From Parafrankia irregularis (GTDB taxonomy: Bacteria > Actinomycetota > Actinomycetes > Frankiales > Frankiaceae): 64,000 nucleotides of DNA. The stretch is from contig NZ_FAOZ01000009.1 in the NCBI RefSeq assembly GCF_001536285.1, positions 186,001-250,000 on the forward strand, written 5' to 3'. The position numbers were made by a program, and so were the translations under genes. Positions within the stretch are counted from its first letter, which is position 1; every line of letters starts with the position of its first letter. Shown here piece by piece: positions 1 through 8,042 of this stretch. The notes under the pieces were generated by a model. That model saw nothing but the letters and a program-made list of their open reading frames with translations, was not told the DNA's origin and did not search any database.

Positions 1-664
1 CGAGGATCGTCTCGCCGGTGCTCGCCTCGGTGCTGACCCGCCCGTTGTAGGGCGTGCCGTCGGCGGCGCGCAGCGTGATGGTCCTCTCCAGCACCGCCCT
101 GCCGTCGACGAGCCTGAACTTCCCGATCTTCGGGGCGAAGGACGGCAGCGGCTCGATCTTCACACCGCCCGGGCCGTCGACGTTCGGGCCACGGTCGGTC
201 AGGCCGTAGAACTCGTTCCTGGAGCCGGGCACGGGGTACACGGACGACCCGTAGGCGCCGCCGGAGATGGTGACGCCGCCGATGGTGGCGAGCGGGGCGA
301 CCTGTGTCTGGTAGACGCTGACCGCGTCACTGACGGTGTAGCTGAAGCTGTCGGTACCGGTGAAGCCGGCCTTCGGCGTGTAGCTGAAGGAGCCGTCGGC
401 GGCGAGACTCAGCGTTCCGTTCGTGGGCGTGGTGTTCGAAACCAGGGTGACGGGCTCGCCGTTGTCGTTACGAAGGATGCCCCCGGCACGTATCGAGAGC
501 GTCTTTCCGGCCGACACGCTGTAGGTGTCGTTACGAGCCTGCAGCCTTTCGCCGGGACGCGATCCACCCCCGCCGGCCTGGGCGGCACCGGCGACGGCAC
601 CGGCGCCGAGCAGTGCGACAGCCAGCGCGCCAGCGGTCACGCTGGTCCGGCTCGGTCGATTCAT
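1..664 (-). CDS. Secreted phytase-like esterase with Ig-like domain, partial
   Basis: The gene starts at ATG 664 on the complement and runs off the left edge, so 221 residues are visible. Residues 1-31 are a Sec signal peptide (MNRPSRTS, a hydrophobic stretch, then AAQA). Residues about 40-112 look like a bacterial Ig/VCBS-type domain (FSYTPKAGFTGTDSFSYTV). From about residue 120 the text (FYGLTDRGPNVDGPG) matches the opening of the esterase-like activity of phytase family, exported beta-propeller enzymes thought to act on phosphoesters. The run AAGGGGGGG at 678-670, five bases before the ATG, supports this start. With PhoX nearby, a role in phosphate scavenging is plausible but inferred. The catalytic part is mostly outside the window. 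Confidence 0.75.
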   Translation of the reverse strand, partial: MNRPSRTSVTAGALAVALLGAGAVAGAAQAGGGGSRPGERLQARNDTYSVSAGKTLSIRAGGILRNDNGEPVTLVSNTTPTNGTLSLAADGSFSYTPKAGFTGTDSFSYTVSDAVSVYQTQVAPLATIGGVTISGGAYGSSVYPVPGSRNEFYGLTDRGPNVDGPGGVKIEPLPSFAPKIGKFRLVDGRAVLERTITLRAADGTPYNGRVSTEASTGETIL

Positions 665-1399
665 ATGTTCCCCCCCTTGTCGGTCGCGGGCCCGATGGCA
701 CGCGCCGTAGAGCTTCTGCCGCCGTGATGGACGCCGGGCATCCCGCAAATGGACCATCCGTAAACCGCGCCTGACATGTCGATGATCGGCAACGGTCTGA
801 CCTGCGGTGATTCATCTGTTCCGGCGCGCCCGCGGTGATGGTCCGGTGGCGCTCCGATGCGTTCCCGGTGCGGTTCGGCGGGGCCTCGGGGAGGTGTGGG
901 CGTGACGGCGGCCCGGAGGTGCGCCGCGCGGCCGCGCCGGTCGGTTGTGGCCGGTGTGGCGGTGCACCGGCGCGCCGGTGCCGCGGTGAGGATCTTCGCG
1001 GCCTTCCCTGCGGCCGCAGGGAGTCCGCCGGTACCTCTAGATGATTAAGTGTTACTTGCGTCTCATCTAACTCGTCTATAGCCTAAAGCAGTCGACTTGT
1101 ATGACTGGTGGGGGTGCGTGCGGCGCAGGTCGTGATCCATTTCCCGCATGATTCCGACGAGTGACCAGGGAGCTGTCCCTCGCCTGTCCGCCGTGAACGT
1201 CGGGATTCGAGTGTGGAGCCTGCGGCGAGTGAAGTCCGGTCCCGGTCGATGCGCCTGAGCGGCATCGACCCCACGCCGCGCGGGTCGCCTCTCAACCGGA
1301 AATGCCGGACGGTCGTGCAGTATACGTCGTGACAAATCCATGGGCTGGTTGCGCTCGGCCGCACTGCTTTCGAGCGCCTGGAACCGAAGGACTGACCAC
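665..1399. other. Gene-free 735-bp region between divergent genes
   Basis: No convincing gene is seen; the open frames here lack ribosome sites and family resemblance. The stretch 1035-1095 is clearly poorer in GC than its surroundings and contains TATAGC (1077-1082), a possible -10 for the rightward binding-protein gene. The left part must hold the promoter of the leftward phytase-like gene. Confidence 0.5.
745..766 (-). promoter_or_regulatory. Possible PHO-box-like direct repeat
   Basis: On the complement two adjacent 11-base units read GGTTTACGGAT (766-756) and GGTCCATTTGC (755-745), about 80 bases upstream of the phytase-like start. The 11-base period and the GGTYYA core resemble actinobacterial PhoP sites (GTTCAYY type), but the match is weak and is listed mainly because of the gene it precedes. 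Confidence 0.25.
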
Positions 1400-2749
1400 G
1401 TGCCTGTGAAGAGGCTTGAACTCCACTTAGGGCGGCTGGTGGCACTGGTCGCCGCGCTGGGCGTCCTGCTCGTCGCATGCTCCAATTCGTCGGGATCGGA
1501 CTCGACGGAGAACAAGGGCGGCAGCGGCGGAGCGGTGGTCTCGAACAGCGCGCCCGGGGTGACCGCGGACGCGATCAACTTCTCCATGCTTGCCACCAAG
1601 AGCAACAACCCGACCGGCGCCTGCATCTACGACTGCTACGCCCAGGGTATCGAGGCCTATTTCGCCTTCCGGAACAGCGAGGGCGGGGTTCACGGCCGCA
1701 AGCTCGCGCTGACCGAGAAGATCGATGACCAGCTCGGCCAGAACAAGCAGGGCGCGCTTAAGATCATCAACGACAACAACACCTTCGGCACCTTCAGCGC
1801 CGCCCAGCTTCCCCTGGGATGGGGTGACCTGGCGGAGGCCGGTGTTCCGCAGTACGTGTGGGCCATCCAGCCGGCGGCCATGGCCGGCCACGACGACATC
1901 TGGGGCAACGCGGGCATCATCTGCCTGGACTGCACGGCACGCTACTACCCGTACGCCGCAACGCTGGTCGGCGCGAAGAAGATCGCGGCGCTGGGCTACG
2001 GAGTCTCGGACAGCTCGAAGCGGTGCACCCAGTCGGTGCGCGACTCGATCGAGCTCTACAAGGCGGACACCGGGCAGGAAGTCGTCTACTACAACGAGGG
2101 CCTGGCGTTCGGCCTGCCGAACGGAGTCGGCCCCGAGGTGTCGGCGATAAAGCGCGCCGGGGCCGATATGGTCATTACCTGCTTCGACCTGAACGGTCAG
2201 AAGACTCTCGCCCAGGAACTGCAGCGCCAGGGCCTCGCGGACGTCAAGCTCCTGCACCCGAACTCCTACGACCAGAAGTTCGTGGAGGAGGCCGGTGACC
2301 TGTTCGAGGGCGACATCGTGCAGGTGCAGTTCCGCCCCTTCGAGGCGGACGCCGGTGACAGCGGCCTCGGCGACTTCAAGAAGTGGATGGAGAAGACCGG
2401 CGCGGAGATCTCCGAGGTCGCGATGATCGGCTGGATCGACGCCGACATCGCCTACCAGGGAATCCTCAAGGCCGGCCCGTCCTTCACTCGTCAGAGCGTG
2501 ATCGACGCGACGAACAAGATCACCGATTACACCGCCGACGGTCTGATCGCGCCCATCGACTGGACCCGGATGCACGAGAGCGCGACCCAGGAGGATCCGA
2601 CGACCCACGGCGCCAAGCAGGAATGCACGAGTTTCGTCCAGATCAAGGGCGGGAAGTTCCAGATGGTCGGTGCGACGAAGGAGAAGCCCTGGGTCTGCTG
2701 GTCCAACGCGAACCGCGACTGGGCCGAGCCGACGAAGACCTCCTTCTGA
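1400..2749 (+). CDS. Branched-chain-type ABC substrate-binding lipoprotein
   Basis: This 449-residue extracytoplasmic binding protein belongs to the Peripla_BP_6 (LivJ-like) group. The N-terminus (VPVKRLELHLGRL, then a hydrophobic run ending VLLVAC) is a lipoprotein signal with the lipid-modified Cys near residue 28. A low-complexity Ser/Gly/Asn tether follows, and the two-lobed ligand fold begins at about residue 50 (GVTADAINFSMLATKSNN). GTG 1400 is chosen because AAGG lies at 1387-1390; GTG 1406 is an alternative. The frame is open upstream to an ATG at 1340, but that would put 20 non-signal residues before the lipoprotein signal. No permease or ATPase gene is adjacent, so it is an orphan receptor here. 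The ligand cannot be read from sequence; relatives bind amino acids, amides or aromatic and fatty carboxylates. Confidence 0.88.
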   Translation: MPVKRLELHLGRLVALVAALGVLLVACSNSSGSDSTENKGGSGGAVVSNSAPGVTADAINFSMLATKSNNPTGACIYDCYAQGIEAYFAFRNSEGGVHGRKLALTEKIDDQLGQNKQGALKIINDNNTFGTFSAAQLPLGWGDLAEAGVPQYVWAIQPAAMAGHDDIWGNAGIICLDCTARYYPYAATLVGAKKIAALGYGVSDSSKRCTQSVRDSIELYKADTGQEVVYYNEGLAFGLPNGVGPEVSAIKRAGADMVITCFDLNGQKTLAQELQRQGLADVKLLHPNSYDQKFVEEAGDLFEGDIVQVQFRPFEADAGDSGLGDFKKWMEKTGAEISEVAMIGWIDADIAYQGILKAGPSFTRQSVIDATNKITDYTADGLIAPIDWTRMHESATQEDPTTHGAKQECTSFVQIKGGKFQMVGATKEKPWVCWSNANRDWAEPTKTSF

Positions 2750-2795
2750 GATCCGCGGAGTAGTTCTCGTCAGACGGGTTCCTCCCCCCTGAGCC

Positions 2796-2829
2796 ACGGG
2801 CTGGCAGGCAGCGTTGCCGGCCAGCCCGT
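2796..2829 (+). terminator. Hairpin downstream of the binding-protein gene
   Basis: ACGGGCTGGC (2796-2805) pairs perfectly with GCCAGCCCGT (2820-2829) around a 14-base loop, 47 bases after the stop codon. There is no U-tract, which is usual for GC-rich actinobacterial terminators. Confidence 0.6.
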
Positions 2830-3004
2830 CCGCGTCTGGTTCGTCGATGTGCACTTCCCGACGTCGCCGGCGGCGGTCTGGTCCGCCAGGCACGCGCCCG
2901 GTCGGCACTCCTCGCGGATCGTGCCGCGACCGGGAAGTCGACCGGGCGCGATCCGACCTATTTTCGACCAGAATGATCTGTGGACCCCTCAACGTTGGCC
3001 TGCG

Positions 3005-3036
3005 GTTCACCCGCGGTTCGTTCACAGGTTCTTCAC
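3005..3036 (+). promoter_or_regulatory. Candidate PHO boxes upstream of phoX
   Basis: GTTCAC occurs at 3005-3010 and 3020-3025, and CTTCAC at 3031-3036. The last two are exactly 11 bases apart, the period of PhoP direct-repeat units in streptomycetes and relatives (core GTTCAYY). The cluster ends 60 bases before the GTG of a PhoX-family phosphatase, a classic PhoP target class. The motif is seen; binding is inferred. Confidence 0.5.
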
Positions 3037-3096
3037 AGCAACACGGGGGCTTATTAGCGTCGGCGGAGAGCGAGGAAGACTCACGACGGAGGAATT

Positions 3097-5043
3097 GTGC
3101 GCGACACTGATGACGCCGCTTCAAACCCCACCGATAACCCGAGCCTTTCCGACATCATCGCCACCCGGCTGAGCCGTCGGACGCTTGTCGGTGGCGGAAT
3201 CGCGGCGGTAACCGCGGGATTCCTCGGCGTGGCCGGCGCGGGTGCCGCCGGCGCGAGCGGTCCGGCGGTGGGCCGGCCCGGCGGCGGCATCGGCAGTGGC
3301 GGCAGCGGCCACGGGAGTTCCAGGCTGTTGGGCTTCGCCGAGGTGCCGATCAGCACGGCCGACGCCGTCGTGGTGCCGGAGGGCTACACCGTCCAGGTGC
3401 TCATTCCCTGGGGAACGCCGCTCGCCAGAAACGGCCCGGCCTGGAAGAAGGACGGCTCGAACTCCGCTGCCGACCAGACGCTCCAGGTCGGAATGCACCA
3501 TGATGGAATGCATTTCTTCCCGACCGGCCGCGGTTCCGACGCGAACCGTGAGGGCCTGCTGGTCGTGAACCACGAGTATGTCGACCAGAAGCTGCTTTTC
3601 CCGGACGGTGACGCGGTGCTCACCCCGGAGAAGGTCGGCAAGGCGCTCGCCGCGCACGGTGTCAGCGTGATCGCCATCCGCCAGCAGGGCGGGAAGTGGA
3701 CCAACGTCGACTCCCGTTACAACCGTCGGGTCACCGGTGCCACGCCGGTCACCTTCTCCGGCCCGGTCACGCTGCGGCACGCCGAGCTGGCGTCGAACAA
3801 CGCCGCCCTCGGCACGCTGAACAACTGTGCCAACGGCCACACCCCGTGGGGCACCTACCTCACCTGTGAGGAGAACTGGAACAGCTACTTCGGAACCACC
3901 GACACCACCTGGACGCCGAGCGCGGCCCAGTCCCGGTACGGCGTGAGCGCGGCCGGCGGTGGCTACAAGTGGCACACCGCGGACGCCCGTTTCGATGTGG
4001 CGAAGAACCCGAAGGAGCTCAACCGCTTCGGCTGGGTTGTCGAGATCGACCCGTTCGCCCCCAAGTCGACCCCGGTGAAGCGCACGGCGCTCGGGCGCAT
4101 CAAGCACGAGGGCGCGACCGTCGTCGAGCACGACGAGCGGATCGTCGTCTACACCGGGGATGACGAGAACGGCGAGTACCTCTACAAGTTCGTCGGCTCG
4201 CAGTCGTGGAAGAAGCTGCGCCGCGAGGGCCGGAGCCCGCTCGACCACGGCACGCTGTACGTCGCCACGTTCGCGGACAACGGCACGGGCACCTGGGTGC
4301 CGCTGGTGTTCGGCCAGGGCAGGCTCACCGCCGCGGCCGGCTTCACCGACCAGGCGGACGTCCTGCTGCGCACCCGCCAGGCGGCGGACGCGGTGGGCGC
4401 CACCAAGCTCGACCGGCCCGAGTGGGTCACGGTGCACCCCAGGACCGGCGACGTCTTCGTCAGCCTCACCAACGGGACGTCCGGCTCGACGGCCGTGAAC
4501 CCGCGCAAGACCAACATCTACGGGCACATCCTGCGGTTCCGTGAGAAGAAGGGCAACTGCACCGAGCTGTCCTTCACCTGGGACATCGCGTTCTACGCCG
4601 GTGACCCGTCCTATCTGCCCGAGGGCGAGTTCGTGCCGGCGAACCAGCCGCTGTTCGGCTCCCCGGACGGTCTGTGGGTCGACCCGGACGGCCGGCTGTG
4701 GATCGAGACCGACGTCTCGAACAGCTCGCAGAACCTCGCCACCCGCAAGTACGACCACATCGGCAACAACCAGATGCTCGCCGCCGACCCCGGCACGGGC
4801 GAGATCCGCCGGTTCCTCACCGGCCCGCGCGGCAGCGAGATCACCGGCATCACCGCGACGCCCGACGGGACGTCGCTGTTCGTCAACATCCAGCACCCGG
4901 GTGAGGCCACCGCGTTCTTCGGTGAGCCGACGCCGGCGAACCCGCGTGCGGTCAGCAACTGGCCGGACTTCGACCCGGCCGGCCGCCCCCGCGCGGCGAC
5001 CGTCGTCATCCGCCGCAAGGACGGCAGGAAGATCGGCTCCTGA
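3097..5043 (+). CDS. phoX: Tat-exported PhoX-family alkaline phosphatase
   Basis: This 648-residue protein belongs to the PhoX (DUF839) family, Ca/Fe-dependent alkaline phosphatases that release phosphate from organic esters outside the membrane. A twin-arginine signal is clear: SRRTLVGGG at residues 26-34 followed by an Ala/Gly-rich hydrophobic run. The body carries family-typical text such as NNCANGHTPWGTYLTCEENW, DDENGEYLYKFV and NPRKTNIYGHILRF, and its length is normal for PhoX. The GTG start follows GGAGG by 5 bases. Candidate PHO boxes lie just upstream, a strong hairpin lies downstream, and it seems to be a single-gene unit. With the phytase-like gene to the left it suggests a phosphate-starvation locus. 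Confidence 0.9.
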   Translation: MRDTDDAASNPTDNPSLSDIIATRLSRRTLVGGGIAAVTAGFLGVAGAGAAGASGPAVGRPGGGIGSGGSGHGSSRLLGFAEVPISTADAVVVPEGYTVQVLIPWGTPLARNGPAWKKDGSNSAADQTLQVGMHHDGMHFFPTGRGSDANREGLLVVNHEYVDQKLLFPDGDAVLTPEKVGKALAAHGVSVIAIRQQGGKWTNVDSRYNRRVTGATPVTFSGPVTLRHAELASNNAALGTLNNCANGHTPWGTYLTCEENWNSYFGTTDTTWTPSAAQSRYGVSAAGGGYKWHTADARFDVAKNPKELNRFGWVVEIDPFAPKSTPVKRTALGRIKHEGATVVEHDERIVVYTGDDENGEYLYKFVGSQSWKKLRREGRSPLDHGTLYVATFADNGTGTWVPLVFGQGRLTAAAGFTDQADVLLRTRQAADAVGATKLDRPEWVTVHPRTGDVFVSLTNGTSGSTAVNPRKTNIYGHILRFREKKGNCTELSFTWDIAFYAGDPSYLPEGEFVPANQPLFGSPDGLWVDPDGRLWIETDVSNSSQNLATRKYDHIGNNQMLAADPGTGEIRRFLTGPRGSEITGITATPDGTSLFVNIQHPGEATAFFGEPTPANPRAVSNWPDFDPAGRPRAATVVIRRKDGRKIGS

Positions 5044-5047
5044 TCCG

Positions 5048-5097
5048 CCTGAACCGCACTCCGCACTCCGCACTCCGCGCTCAGCGCTCAGCGCTCC
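5048..5097 (+). repeat. Short tandem heptamers after phoX
   Basis: Three copies of a CGCACTC-type heptamer are followed by two of GCGCTCA just after the phoX stop and before its hairpin. It looks like slippage-generated sequence with no evident function. Confidence 0.5.
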
Positions 5098-5099
5098 CG

Positions 5100-5135
5100 C
5101 AGGCCCACCGGTCGGTTGTCCGTCCGGTGGGCCTG
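5100..5135 (+). terminator. Strong hairpin terminator after phoX
   Basis: CAGGCCCACCGG (5100-5111) pairs perfectly with CCGGTGGGCCTG (5124-5135) across a 12-base loop, 57 bases past the phoX stop. Because it is symmetrical it would fold on either strand. Confidence 0.75.
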
Positions 5136-5270
5136 TCGCTGTCGACACCCGCCCGGGTGACCGACCGGAGCGTGAACGCGTCCGTTGGGCGGAGGCCGGC
5201 AGCGATGGCAGCGGCTGAGAATCGGTGTGGCACACCCAGCGGTATCGCCGCCCGGATCAGGAGGACATCC

Positions 5271-5573
5271 GTGTTCATCGCCATCGTCGACTTCAGTACG
5301 TCCGTGGATGACCGTCCGGCCGCCCTCGCCGAGCTCGATCACGAGCGGGATGAGGTTCGCGCGATGCCTGGCAACCTGAGCTTCCGGGTGCACGCGTCGC
5401 GTGAGGACGAGAACCAGATCACGATTGTGCACGAATGGGATGGGCCGGAGTCGTTCGCGGCCTATCTGGAGTCCGCTTCGTTCGCGCGCATGGGCAACGC
5501 GCTACGGCCCATGATGACCGCCGCGCCGGTGAGTCGTCGTTTCGACGCGCGGCTGCTGGAGACGGTCGCCTGA
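5271..5573 (+). CDS. ABM-domain (antibiotic biosynthesis monooxygenase) protein
   Basis: This is a 100-residue single-domain protein of the dimeric alpha/beta-barrel ABM superfamily. Residues 1-75 show the usual pattern: FIAIVDFSTSVDD, then FRVHASREDENQITIVHEWD and SFAAYLESASFARM. Family members include cofactor-free quinone-forming monooxygenases and many small proteins of unknown role. Start GTG 5271 is set by AGGAGG at 5259-5264. It sits 63 bases before an AraC-type regulator on the same strand, so the two may be co-transcribed. The substrate is unknown. Confidence 0.78.
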   Translation: MFIAIVDFSTSVDDRPAALAELDHERDEVRAMPGNLSFRVHASREDENQITIVHEWDGPESFAAYLESASFARMGNALRPMMTAAPVSRRFDARLLETVA

Positions 5574-5636
5574 CGCGCCCGCCGTCACCGGCGGTTTCCT
5601 ACGATCGGGCAATGGCAGGCTTCCGGTGACCCGCGA

Positions 5637-6389
5637 GTGACCCGCGAGGCCTACAGCTTTGTGCGGACGTTCCGGCCGGAGCCGGCGCGTGAGCTCCGGG
5701 TGGACCGTCACTATCTGCTCTGCGCCTCCGCCGGCGCCCTGCGGCTCGAGGCGGGAAACCAGTCGTGGCTGCTGCCACCCGCCCGGGCCGCGCTGATCGA
5801 GGCGGGTCAGCCGATCACGGTCAGCATCCCGCAGCCGGTCACCAGCGCCTCGGTGCTGTTCGACCGGGGATTCGTCCCGGCGCCGGCGGCGCCGCTGGCG
5901 GTGTTCGATCTCAGCCCACTGGCGCGGGCGCTCGTCGCCGAGTGCGGTGCCTGGGGCGAGGGCGACGAGCCGCTCACCGACTACGCCCGGGCGCTGTTCG
6001 CGGCGCTCGCCGCGGTGACCTGGCGGCTCGCCACCCAGCCGAGCCCGATGGTCGTGCCGGCCGGGCGTTCGCCGGAGGTACGGCGGGCCCTGCGCCTGAC
6101 CGGGGAGCGACTGGCCGACGAGGTGCGTTTCGAGGACGTGGCGCACGAGGTCGGTCTCACCCCGAGGTCGCTGGCCCGGAGGTTCGAGACCGAGATCGGC
6201 ATGAGCTGGCGCGCGGTGCTCCGGCGGCTCCGGGTGATCCGTGCGATCGAACGGCTTGCCGCCGACGACACCTCGGTCACGGCGATCGGCCTCGGCGTGG
6301 GCTACGCGTCGCTCTCGGCGTTCAACGCCGCCTTCCGGGAGCTGACCGGCCTCACCCCGACCCAGTACCGGGCCACCTTCCGGCCCTGA
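5637..6389 (+). CDS. AraC-family transcriptional regulator
   Basis: This 250-residue regulator has an N-terminal cupin-like sensing half (about residues 15-95, with LLPPARAALIEAGQPITV) and a C-terminal AraC double helix-turn-helix (about 150-250: FEDVAHEVGLTPRSLARRF and GVGYASLSAFNAAFRELTG). The final PTQYR is the family signature. Start GTG 5637 follows a TGA in the same frame; no strong ribosome site is visible. The ABM gene lies just upstream and a ketoacyl synthase downstream; which one it controls is unknown. Confidence 0.85.
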   Translation: MTREAYSFVRTFRPEPARELRVDRHYLLCASAGALRLEAGNQSWLLPPARAALIEAGQPITVSIPQPVTSASVLFDRGFVPAPAAPLAVFDLSPLARALVAECGAWGEGDEPLTDYARALFAALAAVTWRLATQPSPMVVPAGRSPEVRRALRLTGERLADEVRFEDVAHEVGLTPRSLARRFETEIGMSWRAVLRRLRVIRAIERLAADDTSVTAIGLGVGYASLSAFNAAFRELTGLTPTQYRATFRP

Positions 6390-6413
6390 ACCGAACCGGC
6401 CCTGAACCGAACC
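6382..6413 (+). repeat. 16-bp tandem duplication across a stop codon
   Basis: GGCCCTGAACCGAACC is present twice head to tail (6382-6397 and 6398-6413). The first copy contains the TGA of the AraC-type gene, so the duplication leaves the protein unchanged. Confidence 0.8.
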
Positions 6414-6713
6414 GGCTGCGGGCGCCCGGCCCCGTTTCGCGCGCGCCGGTCGGATCGCCCGTTCGAAACATCGAATCGATGGCGGGTAGTGAGGCCGGCC
6501 CGCGGATGGAACCGGTGCCCGACTCCTATTCTGGGCTCTGGTCGGTCAGCGCATTCGTGGGATGGTCTCCGCCGGGCCGGGCCTGGTTTCCGGTGGACGG
6601 CATTTCCTGACCGAACGCGGACAGCTCGGATCGGCTGGCGTTCCGCCGCGACCTTCGTGGCGCGGGAATGCCCGGATGCGAAACGGTCCGAACGCGGGGA
6701 AGGAAACCCGGAG
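6390..6713. other. Intergenic 324-bp region
   Basis: No gene is supported. It contains the second half of the tandem duplication and GTTTCG/CGAAAC arms at about 6435-6470; neither suggests a specific function. It presumably carries the promoter of the ketoacyl synthase gene. Confidence 0.4.
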
Positions 6714-8024
6714 ATGACGTCCTACAGCCCGCAGGAAATGACGAGCTCCGACGAATCCGAATACTCCGACGACACCGACGGCACCGGGAACCGCGGCCGT
6801 GGCGGCGGGGGGCGACAGGTGGTCGTCACCGGGGTCGGGCTGACGACGCCGCTCGGCGGTGACGTGGCCGACTCGTGGGCGGGGGTGCTCGCCGGGCGCA
6901 GCGGCGTGCGGGCGCTGACCGCGCCGTGGGCGAGCGAGCTGCCGGTCCGGATCGCCGCGCCGGTCGCCGTCGAGCCTCCGCTTGCCCGGGTCGAGGCCCG
7001 CAGCCTGGACCGCGGCCAGCAACTGGCCGTCGTCGCGGCCCGTGAGGCCTGGGCGGACGCGGGCGATCCGGCACTCGAGCCGGAGCGGCTCGCGGTCGTG
7101 ATCGGCTCCGGGGTCGGGGGCGTCACCACCCTGCTCTCCCAGAGCGACATCTTCCGCGACCGTGGGCACCGGCGGGTCTCCCCGTTCCTGGTTCCGATGA
7201 TCATGCCGAACGGGCCGGCGTCCGCGGTCGGCCTGGCACTCGGTGCCCGGGCGGGTGTGCACGCGCCGGTCAGCGCCTGCGCGTCCGGTGCCGAGGCGAT
7301 CGCCTACGCGCTGGACCTCATCCAGCTCGGCCGGGCGGACGTCGTCGTCGCCGGTGGCACCGAGGCGGCGGTCCACCCGCTGCCGCTGACCGGGTTCGCC
7401 CAGATGCAGGCGCTGTCGCGGCGCAACGACGATCCGGGGTCGGCGTCACGGCCGTTCGACAAGTCCCGGGACGGCTTCGTGCTCGGCGAGGGCGCGGGGG
7501 TGCTCGTGCTCGAGGCCGCCGAGCACGCCGCCGCGCGGGGAGCCAGGGTCCTCGCGACCCTCGGTGGCGCAGGTATCAGCTCCGACGCGCATCACGTCGC
7601 CGCTCCCGACCCGACCGGCGCCGGTGCCGCCCGGGCCATCCGGCACGCCCTGACCGCCGCCGGGATCGGCCCGGCCGACGTGGTCCACGTGAACGCGCAC
7701 GCGTCGGCGACACCGGCCGGCGACGTGGCCGAGAGCCGTGGGCTGCGCGCCGCCCTCGGCCCAGCGCTCGACGGCGTCGCGGTGACCTCGACGAAGTCGA
7801 TGACCGGTCATCTGCTCGGCGCGTCCGGTGCCGTCGAGGCGGTGTTCGCGGTCCTGTCGCTGCGGGACGGGCTCGCCCCGGCCACCCGCAACCTCACCTC
7901 GCTGGACGACGAGATACACCTCGACGTCGTCGCCGTCGACAACAGGCCGCTGCGCCCAGGCGCCGTGCTCTCGACGTCCTTCGGCTTCGGTGGCCACGAC
8001 GTGTGCCTGGTGTTCGTCCGGTGA
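6714..8024 (+). CDS. Beta-ketoacyl-ACP synthase II-like condensing enzyme
   Basis: This 436-residue FabF/KAS II-type thiolase-fold enzyme performs decarboxylative condensation of malonyl-ACP with an acyl chain. The catalytic triad is complete: Cys189 in SACASG, His329 in VNAHASATPAGD and His366 in SMTGHLLGASG. The fold proper begins at VVVTGVGL (about residue 37). The preceding 35 residues are acidic, Ser/Asp-rich and low-complexity, unusual for the family. GTG 6819, in frame and after a G-rich run, would remove them, so the start is uncertain. No ACP, ketoreductase or chain-length factor gene is adjacent, so it is a stand-alone synthase, perhaps for a specialised lipid. Confidence 0.88.
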   Translation: MTSYSPQEMTSSDESEYSDDTDGTGNRGRGGGGRQVVVTGVGLTTPLGGDVADSWAGVLAGRSGVRALTAPWASELPVRIAAPVAVEPPLARVEARSLDRGQQLAVVAAREAWADAGDPALEPERLAVVIGSGVGGVTTLLSQSDIFRDRGHRRVSPFLVPMIMPNGPASAVGLALGARAGVHAPVSACASGAEAIAYALDLIQLGRADVVVAGGTEAAVHPLPLTGFAQMQALSRRNDDPGSASRPFDKSRDGFVLGEGAGVLVLEAAEHAAARGARVLATLGGAGISSDAHHVAAPDPTGAGAARAIRHALTAAGIGPADVVHVNAHASATPAGDVAESRGLRAALGPALDGVAVTSTKSMTGHLLGASGAVEAVFAVLSLRDGLAPATRNLTSLDDEIHLDVVAVDNRPLRPGAVLSTSFGFGGHDVCLVFVR

Positions 8025-8025
8025 C

Positions 8026-8042
8026 GGCGGTGCGTCACCGCC
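8026..8042. terminator. Short hairpin between convergent genes
   Basis: GGCGGTG (8026-8032) pairs with CACCGCC (8036-8042) around a 3-base loop, exactly at the junction of the convergent ketoacyl synthase and TetR genes. It could act on both. Confidence 0.45.

Larger units (their letters stand above)
2750..3096. other. Intergenic region: terminator plus PHO-like region
   Basis: This 347-bp gap holds the hairpin at 2796-2829 and the TTCAC repeats at 3005-3036, annotated separately. I see no gene in it. Confidence 0.6.

Noticed and set aside
1427-3124. Long leftward open frame across the binding-protein gene
   Set aside because: It is the antisense of a clear lipoprotein gene and shows the Arg/Asp/Val-rich composition of GC-driven shadow frames, with no ribosome site or family likeness.
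3121-5235. 704-codon leftward open frame opposite phoX
   Set aside because: Antisense to a well-recognised PhoX protein with a Tat signal; the frame crosses the terminator hairpin and matches nothing.
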